Assembly (NCBI GenBank): GCA_922989275.2 | Contig: OV277868.1 | Coordinates: forward strand, 20,580,291-20,644,290 | Length of the DNA stretch: 64,000 bases | Direction of reading: 5' to 3' | DNA from: Gari tellinella | Lineage: Eukaryota > Mollusca > Bivalvia > Cardiida > Psammobiidae | Shown here: positions 10,307 through 20,672 of the stretch, one piece after another | How the letters are laid out: each line of letters opens with the position of its first letter | Numbering within the stretch: position 1 is the stretch's first letter | Position numbers and translations under genes: made by a program | Notes under the pieces: model-generated | The model's database searches: none | Told to the model about the DNA's origin: nothing | The model's input: the letters and a program-made list of their open reading frames with translations, nothing else

Positions 10307-10890
10307 CACTCAGCACAAAAAGAAACGCACATTGTGCTCAGTCGCAGATTAAGAGACTTTTTTAAGATACTAAGACAATATCTCAAGATCAATTCAATTC
10401 TGCCACAAGTTTAGAAAAACACATACTTAAAATTACTGTGCTGTATTTTAACCCTTTCACTCTTAATGACGTCAAAAGGCGCGTTTTCAAACAGTTTGGA
10501 TCCTGATCAGACGCCGCGTAACGCGGCGTCTGATCAGGATCCAAACTGTTTGACACTCGTATAGATATACTTAAAGTCATACTACTTTGAATCTTACTTT
10601 GAAACGATCTTGCAAACAACAAAATTGAAGCAGACGACAATGAAACGGTAATGGGATAAAAATTTCACGATTAATTTGGCAGCGAAAGAGTTAAATAGTG
10701 CCTGTGGAAAACACCGCACCGATTTGTACAGGTTGTGATGATACCAATTCAATGATAAACCTCCCATTTTCAACATTGATAGCCTAAGACGGAACTACTG
10801 ACTGTAATGAAAAGATTATTTCACAAATACGTTCCTTCTACATACAGACAATATTGTAATAAAAGTGTGCGTTTCTTTTTGCACTGAGTG
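10307..10890. mobile_element. Tc1/mariner-like MITE (family C) enclosing a family D copy
   Basis: Inverted ends CACTCAGCACAAAAAGAAAC and GTTTCTTTTTGCACTGAGTG differ at one position and are flanked by TA (10305-10306, 10891-10892). No transposase frame is present. With the nested D removed the element is about 340 bp. Confidence 0.85.
10448..10694. mobile_element. Family D MITE nested in family C
   Basis: Clean TTAA duplication (10448-10451, 10691-10694). Ends CCCTTTCACTC and AGCGAAAGAG. The hairpin at about 10489-10552 is perfectly symmetric: GGATCCTGATCAGACGCC and its exact complement. Confidence 0.9.
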
Positions 10891-10895
10891 TATAT

Positions 10896-11118
10896 GCAAC
10901 AAAAGCGTTTACGCTAAAACTTATATTATGTCCATTGCAAACAGTTGGAATCAGATCTGACGTCGGGTAACCCGGCGTCTGATCAGGCTCCAAACTGTTT
11001 TTCACTCACATTAAAAGAAATGGTAAAACTTATCGAAAAGTTGTCCTTTTCTACTTTTTTGCGATGCATTTGCGTTTCATTTGCGTTTAAACGGGAAAGA
11101 ATAACGTTTCATTCACTG
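10896..11118 (+). mobile_element. Family A MITE, left end missing
   Basis: It begins at AAAGCGTTTACGCTAAAAC immediately beside the family C right end and ends with ATTCACTG. The hairpin is present with a GATCTGACGTC variant in its left arm. Confidence 0.8.
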
Positions 11119-11849
11119 TATATTATAATATGATATTGTTCGTTTGAGTCAACTTGAGATGTTAACAAGTGTAACTTGAGTTTTATTGGACCTATTGGCA
11201 ATGATGCGTAGTTTACGATGGAAACTTCAACTATAATTATTAATCATACTAACAATCGTCAACTTTACATGAATGTGACTGTTAACTTCTTCTCTACCTT
11301 ATCCCGCGTATATTGATCATTTGCAAACAGTATGGACCCTGGTCAGACGCAACGTGAAGTGGCATCTAATCAGGATTCGAATTGTTTGACGCTTTGCCAA
11401 ACTGTTTGACACTTATTTAGTTTAAACTTATTAATTTCCAGGAGTATATATGCTTACAATTATACATGCTAACGTAAACGTACAATACAAAACCAATTTA
11501 CATTTATTTAAAACTAAATTCAATGGCTCTTTTCTGCATGTACATGTACGTGTACATTGGCCTGCTAAAATCTAGTCTCCTTCATATTTGTGGTCTGCGA
11601 TATTTGTGTCAATTTACCTTAACATAAATGAGCGCCAGAATAGTTAAGATTATAATTATACAATATACGGCGTATACCACGTCACTTGGCCTCTGTTCTG
11701 AATCCAAACGTTTTTAAACAATTTATTTACATTCGCCCTATTCAGTTCTATTAAACAAAATGACGTTTAATTTGTATCAACGCAATTTCTTTAGGGGCTG
11801 TGAAGGTAAAAATAAAAAAAAGTATCTTTTGGGAAATGAATTTAAATAT
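11119..11849. other. No gene; one decayed hairpin near 11325-11400
   Basis: GCAAACAGTATGGACCCTGG faces ATCAGGATTCGAATTGTTTG, a worn D-type core. Nothing else is recognisable. Confidence 0.35.
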
Positions 11850-11978
11850 TTCAAAAATAAGGCAGAATACTCCAAACAAAATTGAAAAGATAGTCAGAAT
11901 TCTCACAAAGTTATTTTACTACATTTTATTGCAATGCGTTTGCATTTAAACGGGGAAAAAATAATGTCTCTCCGTTGA
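11850..11978 (+). mobile_element. Family A right-half fragment
   Basis: AGATAGTCAGAATTCTCAC leads into GCGTTTGCATTTAAACGGG and a worn right end CTCTCCGTTG. Confidence 0.6.
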
Positions 11979-12498
11979 ATGTATAATTCTGACTCGCGGA
12001 ACATTGTATTTGCTTTTTTTCTTCATTGTAATTGCAAGCATCATATTCCCGTGACAAACAGTGTGGATACTGCTCAGATACCTATTAACCGGGTTCCTAA
12101 TCTGGGTCCATACTATTTCCGAACATTGAGGGGTCTTTTTCATTAACAATATGTCCAATGCTGTTGCTTACACAATCTTGAATGGGTACCGAAAATGTTC
12201 CGGTTTGAAGCCTTGACCGATATTAAGCGTGTGTTATTGCCGAGCTGAACGTGACAAACAGTTACAACCAGTTTGGATCCGAATCAAATGCGGAGGATCT
12301 ACACTGCTTGACGTTCATGAATTGGCGTCTCCCAATAAAATCGTGAACACGAATAAGTTTGAATGAAGATGCAGACGACAATTTCGACGCGGAAGATACT
12401 TTGGCAGAATAAAGGTCAGTGTACGGAGGAATGTAGATCTCCTTCAGACAATATGTCAAAATATTTTCGCTTGATAGCATATAAACAATTAACAATTA
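11979..12498. other. No gene; worn hairpin cores near 12053-12120 and 12260-12315
   Basis: GACAAACAGTGTGGATACTG faces CTGGGTCCATACTATTTCC; the second core is GTTTGGATCCGAATCAAATG. Both are remnants of the D/E type. Confidence 0.35.
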
Positions 12499-12744
12499 CA
12501 GTGGAGAAAACGTTATTCTTTCCCAATAAACGCGTTTACGCTAAAACTATTATTTGCCGTGCAAACAGTTTAGAGCCAGATCAGACGCCGGGTAAACCGG
12601 CGTCTGATCAGGCTCCAGACTGTTTGCCACCAAGATAAACAAGAATTATCAGAATTGTCCAAAAGTTGTTCTTTTCTACGTTTTAGTGCTTAGCGTTTGC
12701 GTACGTTTGCGTTTAAACGGGAAAGAATAACAGATTCTCCACTG
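12499..12744 (+). mobile_element. Family A MITE, intact
   Basis: CAGTGGAGAAAACG to AGATTCTCCACTG, TA on both sides; loop CCGGGTAAACCGG. Confidence 0.92.
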
Positions 12745-12749
12745 TACCC

Positions 12750-12965
12750 TTAAAGTAACTGCCTTTACACTAGTACTGTGATTTTTTGCAAAAAGTTTGG
12801 ATCCTGATCAGACGCCGCGAAACGCGGCGTCTGATCAGGATCCATACGGTTTGATATTCATTAAGATATTAACTATATTCAAATTATTTTTAAAAAATGT
12901 ATATAAAAGCAGACGAAAACTATTTATATCCGATGACGTCATGGCAATGTAGGGGTTTATATAAT
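12750..12965. mobile_element. Family D MITE, ends uncertain
   Basis: The hairpin at about 12787-12852 is nearly perfect (GGATCCTGATCAGACGCC, loop GCGAAACGC), followed by the D interior (AAAGCAGACGAAAAC, GATGACGTCATGGCAATG). It starts next to the preceding A copy, which may have landed in it. Confidence 0.7.
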
Positions 12966-13092
12966 TGTCCAAGTAGTGTGACAGATTATTCATGTGTGTT
13001 ACATTATCTATAACATGTATCTATAACTTATTGAAATGCCTTCATGAGGGTCGTCCTATTTAGACAACTCAAAATAAGGTCTATTTTGTTTA

Positions 13093-13348
13093 TTAACTAA
13101 TTGCATGTACTCCATAAATACGCGTTTTACGCGTTTGATTTATTATTCCACTTACATGTAAGAGAATGATCGCACTTTAACAGTAATACATATGACCCAT
13201 AAGACACATTTTCTATATTCTAGCAGCGAATAGTCTAAAGTAGACTGACTGTAAAGCAGTATACATGTACATCATTTGGCTATTTCTGCTTTACTTTCAA
13301 TATGATTTTAGTGGTCGCATTTCTATAAAACTAGAAACAAGTTAGGAG
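13093..13348. mobile_element. Family B MITE, diverged
   Basis: TTAA and a left end with CTCCATAAATACGCG. The hairpin is badly worn on its left arm (TCTAAAGTAGACTGACTG), and the right arm keeps TTCTGCTTTACTTTC. The right TTAA is lost. Confidence 0.65.
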
Positions 13349-13420
13349 CATGTCTTCTTTTGAATGGCGGTTATAGCGTATCTTAACCTTTACATCGCCA
13401 AATTCATCGTTAATGTTTTA

Positions 13421-13669
13421 CAGTGGAGAAAACGTTATTCTTTCCCAATAAACGCGTTTACGCTAAAACTATTATTTGCAGTGCAAACAGTTTGGAGCCA
13501 GAGCAGACGCCGGGTAAACCGGCGTCTGATCAGGCTCCAAACTGTTTGCCACCAAGATAAACAAGAATTATCAGAATTGTCCAAAAGTTGTTCTTTTCTA
13601 CGTTTTAATAGTGCTTTGCGTTTGCGTGCGTTTGCGTTTAAACGGGAAAGAATAGCAGATTCTCCACTG
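13421..13669 (+). mobile_element. Family A MITE, intact
   Basis: CAGTGGAGAAAACG to AGATTCTCCACTG. It has a three-base insertion (TTTAATAGTG) before the right end and loop CCGGGTAAACCGG. Confidence 0.92.
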
Positions 13670-13739
13670 TACCTATTCACCTCCATATTGTTTATCTGCC
13701 TCAATATTATTGTCTGCAATATCATTTGATTTCAAAACG

Positions 13740-13835
13740 GGTGCTAGATCTTGATCTACGCGGAGTCTGATCTGGATCCAAACTACCAGTATTTGAAAAT
13801 AACCGGGGTAAGGCAATGAAGGGGTTGACAATTCT
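13740..13835. repeat. Family D right-end remnant
   Basis: CTGATCTGGATCCAAAC is followed by GGTAAGGCAATGAAGGGGTT, the complement of a D left end (compare 24034-24055). Confidence 0.5.
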
Positions 13836-13928
13836 ATATTATATCACCTGTAGCTAATACTACTTCCTAATGGTGTTTCATAACAGAAGACTGGATTCAG
13901 GGTGTCAAACCTGTAAGACATTTGGGTA

Positions 13929-14106
13929 CAGTGGAGAATCTGTTATTCTTTCCGTTGGTACGTTTGCATGACAACCAGACGTAGAAAAGAACAGCTTTTG
14001 GACAATTCTGATATTTCATGTTTATCCTGGTGGCAAACAGTTTGGACTGCAAATAATAGTTTTAGCGTAAACGCGTTAATTGGAAAGAATAACAGATTCT
14101 CCACTG
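13929..14106 (-). mobile_element. Family A MITE with the hairpin deleted
   Basis: Both ends are intact (CAGTGGAGAATCTG, AGATTCTCCACTG), but AAACAGTTTGGA joins directly to CTGCAAATAATAG, so the hairpin loop and one whole arm are gone. The remainder matches intact copies closely, so the deletion is recent. Confidence 0.88.
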
Positions 14107-14137
14107 TACTTAGGGTAAGTAAACATTTGAAAACATA

Positions 14138-15230
14138 CAGTAGAGAAGACCTTATTCTTTCCCGTTTAATCACAGGTACTTGACACATACTTTATTATCT
14201 ATTAACCCCCCCCCCTTTTTAAATTTTTTTTTTTCTATACATGTACTTATATTATAGATACAAGGTAAACAGCGCAATTCAACACCTAGTCTTTACTATC
14301 GACTTAAGCTGATGCTATAATAGACTCAATCGCCGATATTCTCTTGTGGTACCCTCGGGAAATGATTAATTTATCAATATCTACTTTTTATTTCATCAAA
14401 TTCCGTCAAATAACGCCACAGTATGTGAATTATAACGAAAATAAGCATCAAAAAGTTTTATGTCGATTTCATGGTACATAGCAACGAATGTACATGTAGG
14501 GGTGATCTGTTATTTGTCCACAATAAACGGCCTATGTCACTGGAACTTTCACCAAATATTATAAATCATCTTTAAATGAAATATTATCAGTTTTATATAA
14601 TTTACATAGAATGCAAAATTAAAAGAAATTTTACCTGTTTAATTTTTACCAATGAGATCGCTCCGTTCATTCAATTCATTCCGGTATTCAAAATGTCATT
14701 CACAATGAAATGAGTCTTTCACTTGTCAATTTCATGCCAAATTACATGTATATTTCATATAGCTGATAGTGAAGAGGGTCATGTTCCGACACAAACGCGT
14801 TTGCTCTAATGAAATTAGGTGAAAGTTCCAGCCGTAAAGGCCGTTAAATGTGCAAACCGACTAGATTACCCCTTATTTTGGGCAATAAATTCTGTACCAA
14901 GAGAACGACATAAAACTTTTTGATGCAAATTTTCGTTATAATTCACGTACTGTGGCGTTATTTGACGGAATTTGATGAAATAAAAAGTATATATTGATAA
15001 ATAAATTCTTTCCCGAGGATACCACAAGAGAATATCGGCGATCGAGTCTATTTTAGCATCAGTTTAAGTGGATAGTAAAGACTAGGTGTCGAATTGCGCT
15101 GTTTACCTTGTATCTATAATAGAAGTATAGTAAAAAATAAGGTGGGGGGGGGGGTGTTTATAGATAATAAAGTATGTGTCAAGTACCTGTGCGTTTAATA
15201 TTGGGAATGAATAACGTATTCTCCCTTGTG
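14138..15230. mobile_element. Long-inverted-repeat element with family A-like ends, about 1.1 kb
   Basis: The left end CAGTAGAGAAGACCTTATTC continues TTTCCCGTTTAATC like family A; the right end mirrors it (GGAATGAATAACGTATTCTC). Inverted arms of about 400 bases run inward: CAGGTACTTGACACATAC faces GTATGTGTCAAGTACCTG, and AACGCCACAGTATGTGAATT faces AATTCACGTACTGTGGCGTT. A poly-C run (14206-14214) is mirrored by poly-G (15145-15155). The unpaired centre is about 14570-14815. There is no coding frame. Confidence 0.8.
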
Positions 15231-15398
15231 TCACAAATAATTTACCATGGAGTCAGGCGACTGTTCGTCTTCTAATGACGAAGGTGTTTTTCTTGTCTTT
15301 TACATGTGTGTCTATTGAAACTATTTGCTTTTAAGACCATAAAAAGCCATCGAAATTGTCAATTATAACATGTACATTTTGCGACATTGTGCTTGCGT

Positions 15399-15651
15399 TT
15401 AACCCTTTCCCACATAGCATATCTCCAGTATTGAATATAGGTGTCCACTTAAAGCAGGCTGAAAATAAAGCAGAATGCTCTTTAAGCGCATCCTGCTTTA
15501 CTTTCAGCCTGCTTTAAGCTATCACCTGCTAGAATATAGAAAATATTTTGTATTATACATATTTATGAATGTATAAATTGGAACTATTTTCTTCAGGGCA
15601 AGAATAAACTGGATGCGCTAAAAGGCGCTTCTATGGGGGAAAGGGTTTTAA
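15399..15651. mobile_element. Family B MITE, complete
   Basis: TTAA at both ends; CCCTTTCCCACATAGC at the left and CTATGGGGGAAAGGG at the right. The hairpin around 15452-15522 has arms CTTAAAGCAGGCTGAAA and TTTCAGCCTGCTTTAAG. Confidence 0.88.
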
Positions 15652-16085
15652 ACAAGTATGTGTAATAAACACGACTTCTCCTCAATAATTGAAACCATAG
15701 ATGTTTCTTTCGAAAAAATATTTTTGTACCCTTACTCTATTTATATTACCAACTCGAGAGAACCATCTATGATTGAAACAAGATAAATGTCACAAACAGT
15801 GTACATATATATGTAGTATTTTAACTGAAAATAATTATGTTCTTTAAAAGATATAATCTTTAACTAAGTTAAGTTGGACACGATTCGAGCAGTCGCATTG
15901 TAAAAGAAAACAAGATATGATTATTGTACGTGGAAGAAGGAAGCAAAACATTAAATCAATTATGTCCAATGAACACTCGTGTGGGGTAACCATTTTTATG
16001 CAAACATTGTATATCCGGGTCAAAAATCTCCTATAGGAGACTTCTGATCAGGGTCTGTGCTCTTTGTCAGTTTGCACTTTACATG
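15652..16085. other. No feature recognised beyond a worn hairpin near 16018-16070
   Basis: GGGTCAAAAATCTCCTATAG with CTGATCAGGGTCTGTGC resembles an I-type core. No coding content is seen. Confidence 0.3.
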
Positions 16086-16288
16086 TTAAACCTCTCTATT
16101 ACGACCACTTAAACGAATGCTTATTGATTGTATAAAATACAGGATGACAGCTTAAAGCAAGGTGACTGTAAAACAGAAAGCTCCAGAAGGAGCTTTCTGT
16201 TTTATTGTCACATTGCTTTATGCAATCATCTGTCGTAATCACCTAATAATGAACAAAATTTTGTGGTCGTAATAGAGAAGTTTTACTT
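16086..16288. mobile_element. Family F MITE, nearly complete
   Basis: AAACCTCTCTATTACGACCAC faces GTGGTCGTAATAGAGAAGTTT. The hairpin (about 16150-16222) has arms TTAAAGCAAGGTGACTGTAA and CAGAAAGCTCC, clearly related to the family B hairpin. Confidence 0.8.
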
Positions 16289-16441
16289 GCATATTGAAAA
16301 CAAAAGTAAATTGTTGGACTATACTTAAAAGGAAACTTTAAAGTGTGCGTTTCTAAATTTCAATGTCAATAATAAAACGAGTATATGGTTATAAGTGTAA
16401 TAATAGACATCATAGTCGAACAGGAAATACAACCTTCCTAT

Positions 16442-16726
16442 ATTTGATTTGATTTGATTTGTTTTGATTTTACGTCGCTTTCAACAGTATTTCCGTCATA
16501 TCGCGACGTCCAGCTAATTACAGGTGGAGGAAGACTCCAGAAGTCCTTTATGCACTGTTTCAGACACAAATTGGCAACTGGGTAGAACCACCGACCTTCC
16601 GCAAGCCAGCTGGAAGACTTCCCCACATGAAAAATCCGAACGACCCTACTGGGATTCGAACTCACAGCGGTGAGGAGCTTAGTGATGTAAGTCACAGTGA
16701 CTATACCACTAGGCCACGGAGGCCCC
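16442..16726 (-). mobile_element. tRNA-derived SINE, full length
   Basis: Read on the minus strand, it starts GGGGCCTCCGTGGCCTAGTG. The A box (TGGCCTAGTGG) and B box (GAGTTCGAATCCC) of an RNA polymerase III promoter are both present. The body ends in GCTGGACGTCGCGATATGAC and GAAAGCGACGTAAAATC, then a (AAATC)n-like tail. A conserved 3' domain of this kind is known from widespread animal SINE superfamilies such as MetaSINEs; that family assignment is from memory and unverified. Confidence 0.85.
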
Positions 16727-16927
16727 CTGAAGGTAAAGAATTGCGTTAATGGTCATCTGTCTTCAAAACTACAAACATGCTATGTGGTAATGAGTTATAA
16801 AGAAAACAAAAACAATTAAATCTTTTTCGTACGGAACAGTCACATAAAACTAACTTTCATCACCAGAACTATTACATGGGCTTACGGAATAAGGATCCCC
16901 TTGTGCATACTCTAATCCGAGGGCTCC

Positions 16928-17180
16928 TTAACCCTTTACCCCATAGCCTGTTTCTAGTTTTGATGATAGGTGACCACTTAAAGCAGGTTGAAAGTAAAGC
17001 AGAATGCGCCTTAAGGCGCATTCTGCTTTACTTCCAGTCTGCTTTGAGCTACCCTTTGCTAGGATATAGAAAAATGTTTATCTTGGTAAATGTTTATGAC
17101 TGTATGAAGTGGAACTATTTTCTGCAGTGGAGGAATAAATTAAATGCCCTAAAAGGCGCTTCTATGTGGGAAAGGGTTAA
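16928..17180. mobile_element. Family B MITE, intact reference copy
   Basis: TTAA at 16928-16931 and 17177-17180, ends CCCTTTACCCCATAGCC and CTATGTGGGAAAGGG. The hairpin (16978-17055) has loop GCGCCTTAAGGCGC. TTAA specificity suggests mobilisation by a piggyBac-type transposase, which is inference. Confidence 0.9.
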
Positions 17181-17244
17181 GGGTCTTCGCTATTCTAAAA
17201 TGGCGTCAATATTCAATACAGTGATCTCTTTCTTCATGTACATG

Positions 17245-17589
17245 TAAAACGACACCCAATTCGAGACAAAAAATGAGTGCGTTGTTCGGAGTGAGTTGTT
17301 ATAGGGAGGGAAATTGTTTAACATTTGCAAACAGCTTGAATCCAGATCGGACGCCGGGTTACGCGGCGACTGATCTGGATCCAAGCTGCTTGTCACTCTT
17401 CATTAACTTTTGTTCTGTCAAAATGTTCAATATGTAACTTTGGGGGAAAACATCAGACGACAACTTTAAGCAGAAGATATAACAGCAGTAAAGGCGTTAG
17501 GCATACTTGTCCTGTTTATGGAATTGCAGCAAGGATCGTTGTTCGGAGGAAGTCTTTGTTGGAAGGATGGGTGTCGGGAGGGAACGCTG
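17245..17589 (+). mobile_element. Family E MITE, left end shortened
   Basis: It starts at ACGACACCCAATTCGAGAC and ends GTCGGGAGGGAACGCTG. The hairpin (about 17333-17393) is E-type: GAATCCAGATCGGACGCC facing GATCTGGATCCAAGC. Confidence 0.78.
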
Positions 17590-17887
17590 TATTAAATAAA
17601 ACATTATATAGCATGTGGACATTGATTGATAAGTATACATTCCTCGCAATCTCCAGAAACAACCCTGAAAATATGTTTTATATGTGTGTTTGTTCGTTTG
17701 TCAGAGGTTATAGTGGGTAAAGAATGGTTCTCATTACGGCTTTCCGCATGGCAAAATAAATCATACATGCATGTGAATTTTTCTTCCCGATTACAGTGTT
17801 AACCTTTTTACTGTGCAGTCAAGTATTGGTACAATAAACAGTAGACATGCTGACAAATAGTCAAGACATACGAAAGCAATAAGAATA

Positions 17888-18248
17888 CAGTGCTCCCTCT
17901 CTACAACGACACTCAATTGGAGACACATATTGTGTGTGCTGTTCGGATGGAGTAGTTAAAGAGAGGGACAATTAGACTTGGCCTACATTTGCAAACAGCT
18001 TGAATCCAGATCAGACGCCACGTAAAGCGGCGTCTGATCTGGATTCTAAATGTTTGTCAATCGTCAATAAATGTATTCTATCAATTATATGTAACTTTAA
18101 GAAAAAAAAACAGCAGACGACAATTTAAAGCAGACGATATCGCAGCAGAAAATCGTCAGACATGATTGTCCCGTTCAGGGAATTGCGGCCAGGGTCGTTG
18201 TAAGGAGGGATTCGTTATAGGGAGGGCCATTGTAAGGAAGGAGCACTA
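17888..18248 (+). mobile_element. Family E MITE, complete
   Basis: TACAGTGCTCCCTCTCTAC at the left, AAGGAAGGAGCACTA at the right. The symmetric hairpin (about 17993-18058) has CCAGATCAG on both arms, in contrast to family A. Confidence 0.85.
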
Positions 18249-18599
18249 TATCTCAATATTCCTTCTTAATCTATTAGAGTAACCGATTTTTGTTTTTGTT
18301 GCTTAGGCGTTTAGTCCCACATAAACTTTTCAGATGCGCCATCCCTTTTTCACCAGGGTTGAGACAATATTCAGCATCATGCATATTGCTGTCTGGACTT
18401 TAGAAGTGTAACAAAAGAGAAGAGTGGTGCTACATGTACAATGTTCATGCACCGCATGTGGTGACCTTGTAAATAAAACTAGTTCCACTTTAATACTATA
18501 CTGTTGTGAATACTTACCATTAGAAATTTCTATAAATTATATAGTCTAAGAGATTGCACCTTCAAGCAGGCTGAAAACAAAACATAACGTACGGTATCG

Positions 18600-20672
18600 T
18601 AGTACGGTAGATCACCTTTTATCTTTGACCAATATCATTGAAAGTAGGAAAAAGTTAAAGATTTCGACCTATTGTGCTTTTATTGATTTTAAGAAAGCAT
18701 ATGATTATGTTAATCGAGATTTGTTTTGGGAAAAAATGTTTGATATTGGTATCAAAGGTAAAATGTTATCTGCCATAAATTCATTGTATTCTAATGTAAC
18801 ATCATGTGTGAGAGTGAATATGTTAAACACTGATTGGTTCAACGTCAATTGCGGCTTAAGACAGGGGTGTTTGTTATCGCCGCTTCTCTTTAATATGTTC
18901 ATTAATGATTTAGTCATATATCTGAAGTCACTTGATATTGGTGTGAAATGTGGCAATGAAAAGATCAGTGTTTTAATGTACGCCGATGATATTGTTTTGA
19001 TTACAGAAAATGAAAATGATTTACAAAGGCTATTAGACGCTCTATCAGAATGGAGTAGAATCAATGATATGTCTATTAAAAGTACAAAAAGTCAGATTGT
19101 TCACTTTCGTCCGGAGAGCATACCGAGGTCTTCCTTTGCTTTTAGTTGTGGTCCTGAAAATATTTCCATTGTTGATAGATATACATACTTAGGCTTGGTT
19201 TTACAGGAACATTTGGACTTGAGTATTACAGCTAAAATTGTGGCCCAGAGTGCAAGTCGTTCACTAGGTCTCCTTATTTGTAAATGTAAAGCAGCTGGGG
19301 GTGTTCCATTTAATGTGTTTACCCATCTTTTTGAGTCCATAGTTTGGCCAGTCATAAGTTATGGCGCTTCAGTGTGGGGCCATAAATCTTACTCATGTAT
19401 AAATGCGGTTCAAAATCGAGCCATGAGATTCTTTTTAGGAGTTGGAAAATACACTCCAAACGCAGCAGTTGCAGGCGAAATGGGTTGGGGCTGTCCCAGC
19501 ACAAAGCAATGGAAGTCCATTGCTTTGGGCTGGGCACGGCTATCCAATTTGTCCATAAATAGATTGATCAAACGTATTGCACTGTGGGCTAACAATATAT
19601 CTGGGCGGAACTGTAAAAACTGGGCTTGTATTGTTAAGAATAAGTTGAGAGAGTTCGACTTAGAACAGTACTGTGATCTAAATGTATGTATTTCAAAGTC
19701 GACTTTTGTTGATATGGTTGAATCAAATGTACACTCTAAGCTTTGTGAAGAATGGCTAAAGTCTATTAGAACTCTTAAAGGGCCGTCTGGACGAGGTATT
19801 AATATACTGAGGACATATCGGACCTTTAAATTTGATTTTAAAACGGAACACTACTGTACTTTGATTATGCCGTTACGACACAGAGCTGCCTTTAGCAAGT
19901 TCCGATGTGGCGTTGCACCTTTGCGCATAGAGACGGGCAGATTTGAGGGTTTAGAACAAAAAGACAGAAAGTGCCCTTTCTGTAATGAGGTTGAAAATGC
20001 GGCCCATGTTTTGTTAGATTGTTATTTATACGATGATCTTCGACAAACCCTTTTTCTTAAAGCCGGCAGCTCAAATGTTAACTTTAGTAATATGTCCAAA
20101 GCTGAAAAGTTTTATTTTCTTTTTACAGAGTCTGATATGTGTAGGTTATGTGCCAAAACCTGTTTTAGTATTCTTCAGCGCCGAAACTTTTACCTTTGTA
20201 GATAGTTATCGGCCTTTATCGTGGATAGTTATTTTATTGTAAATAATGTCAGTATAACTTCTTTTAGTGTCTCTGATCATAGTTTAAACCCATATATATA
20301 TTCTTTATTAATCAGTTTATCTCAAATCTGATTTGAGGTGATAGCGGGTTCTTTAATACCATTTTCTATTCGGCTTGTTTGGCCTGTTTTTTGAAGTCAG
20401 GTTTTACTAATTATTTTCCTCTTAAGCACTTTTTAAGCAAACATACAAAAAGGCAATCCCTTTAAGGAGTCTTGTTTGCAAGATTAATGGAGAATGTATG
20501 CATTTTATTGTGTATAATTGTGTTATGTTAATAGTAATTATTTGCATAATTGCGATAGTCTCTTATAGTTCATATTATGAACGGCATGATATACTTTGAA
20601 AATTGTTAAATCTGTGATAAAGATATGTTGTAAATCATAATGAGACTGAAATAAAGAATTAAACTTAAACTA
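18600..20672 (+). mobile_element. 5'-truncated non-LTR retrotransposon (LINE)
   Basis: Begins in mid-reading-frame and ends with a 3' UTR of about 465 bases terminating in GAAATAAAGAATTAAACTTA, a short A-rich tail. The exact left junction and target duplication could not be fixed. It sits within the family B hairpin described above. Confidence 0.85.
18607..20205 (+). CDS. LINE reverse transcriptase, C-terminal part of ORF2, open
   Basis: The frame is open from the truncation point (DHLLSLTNIIESRKK) to a TAG at 20203-20205. Counting from the TTG at 18625, the palm motifs are in order: FIDF with K24-A25 (19-22), LRQGCLLSPLLFN (78-90), and the catalytic YADD box (119-122), followed by TYLGL and a thumb-like region. 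A C-terminal Cys-Cys-His-Cys motif, CPFCNEVENAAHVLLDC (450-466), is typical of LINE ORF2 ends. The protein copies RNA into DNA at a nicked target. No stop or frameshift interrupts it, although the endonuclease half is missing, so this copy cannot move by itself and is probably fairly young. The jockey/CR1-type group is likely; the exact clade is undecided. Confidence 0.85.
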   Translation, partial: VDHLLSLTNIIESRKKLKISTYCAFIDFKKAYDYVNRDLFWEKMFDIGIKGKMLSAINSLYSNVTSCVRVNMLNTDWFNVNCGLRQGCLLSPLLFNMFINDLVIYLKSLDIGVKCGNEKISVLMYADDIVLITENENDLQRLLDALSEWSRINDMSIKSTKSQIVHFRPESIPRSSFAFSCGPENISIVDRYTYLGLVLQEHLDLSITAKIVAQSASRSLGLLICKCKAAGGVPFNVFTHLFESIVWPVISYGASVWGHKSYSCINAVQNRAMRFFLGVGKYTPNAAVAGEMGWGCPSTKQWKSIALGWARLSNLSINRLIKRIALWANNISGRNCKNWACIVKNKLREFDLEQYCDLNVCISKSTFVDMVESNVHSKLCEEWLKSIRTLKGPSGRGINILRTYRTFKFDFKTEHYCTLIMPLRHRAAFSKFRCGVAPLRIETGRFEGLEQKDRKCPFCNEVENAAHVLLDCYLYDDLRQTLFLKAGSSNVNFSNMSKAEKFYFLFTESDMCRLCAKTCFSILQRRNFYLCR

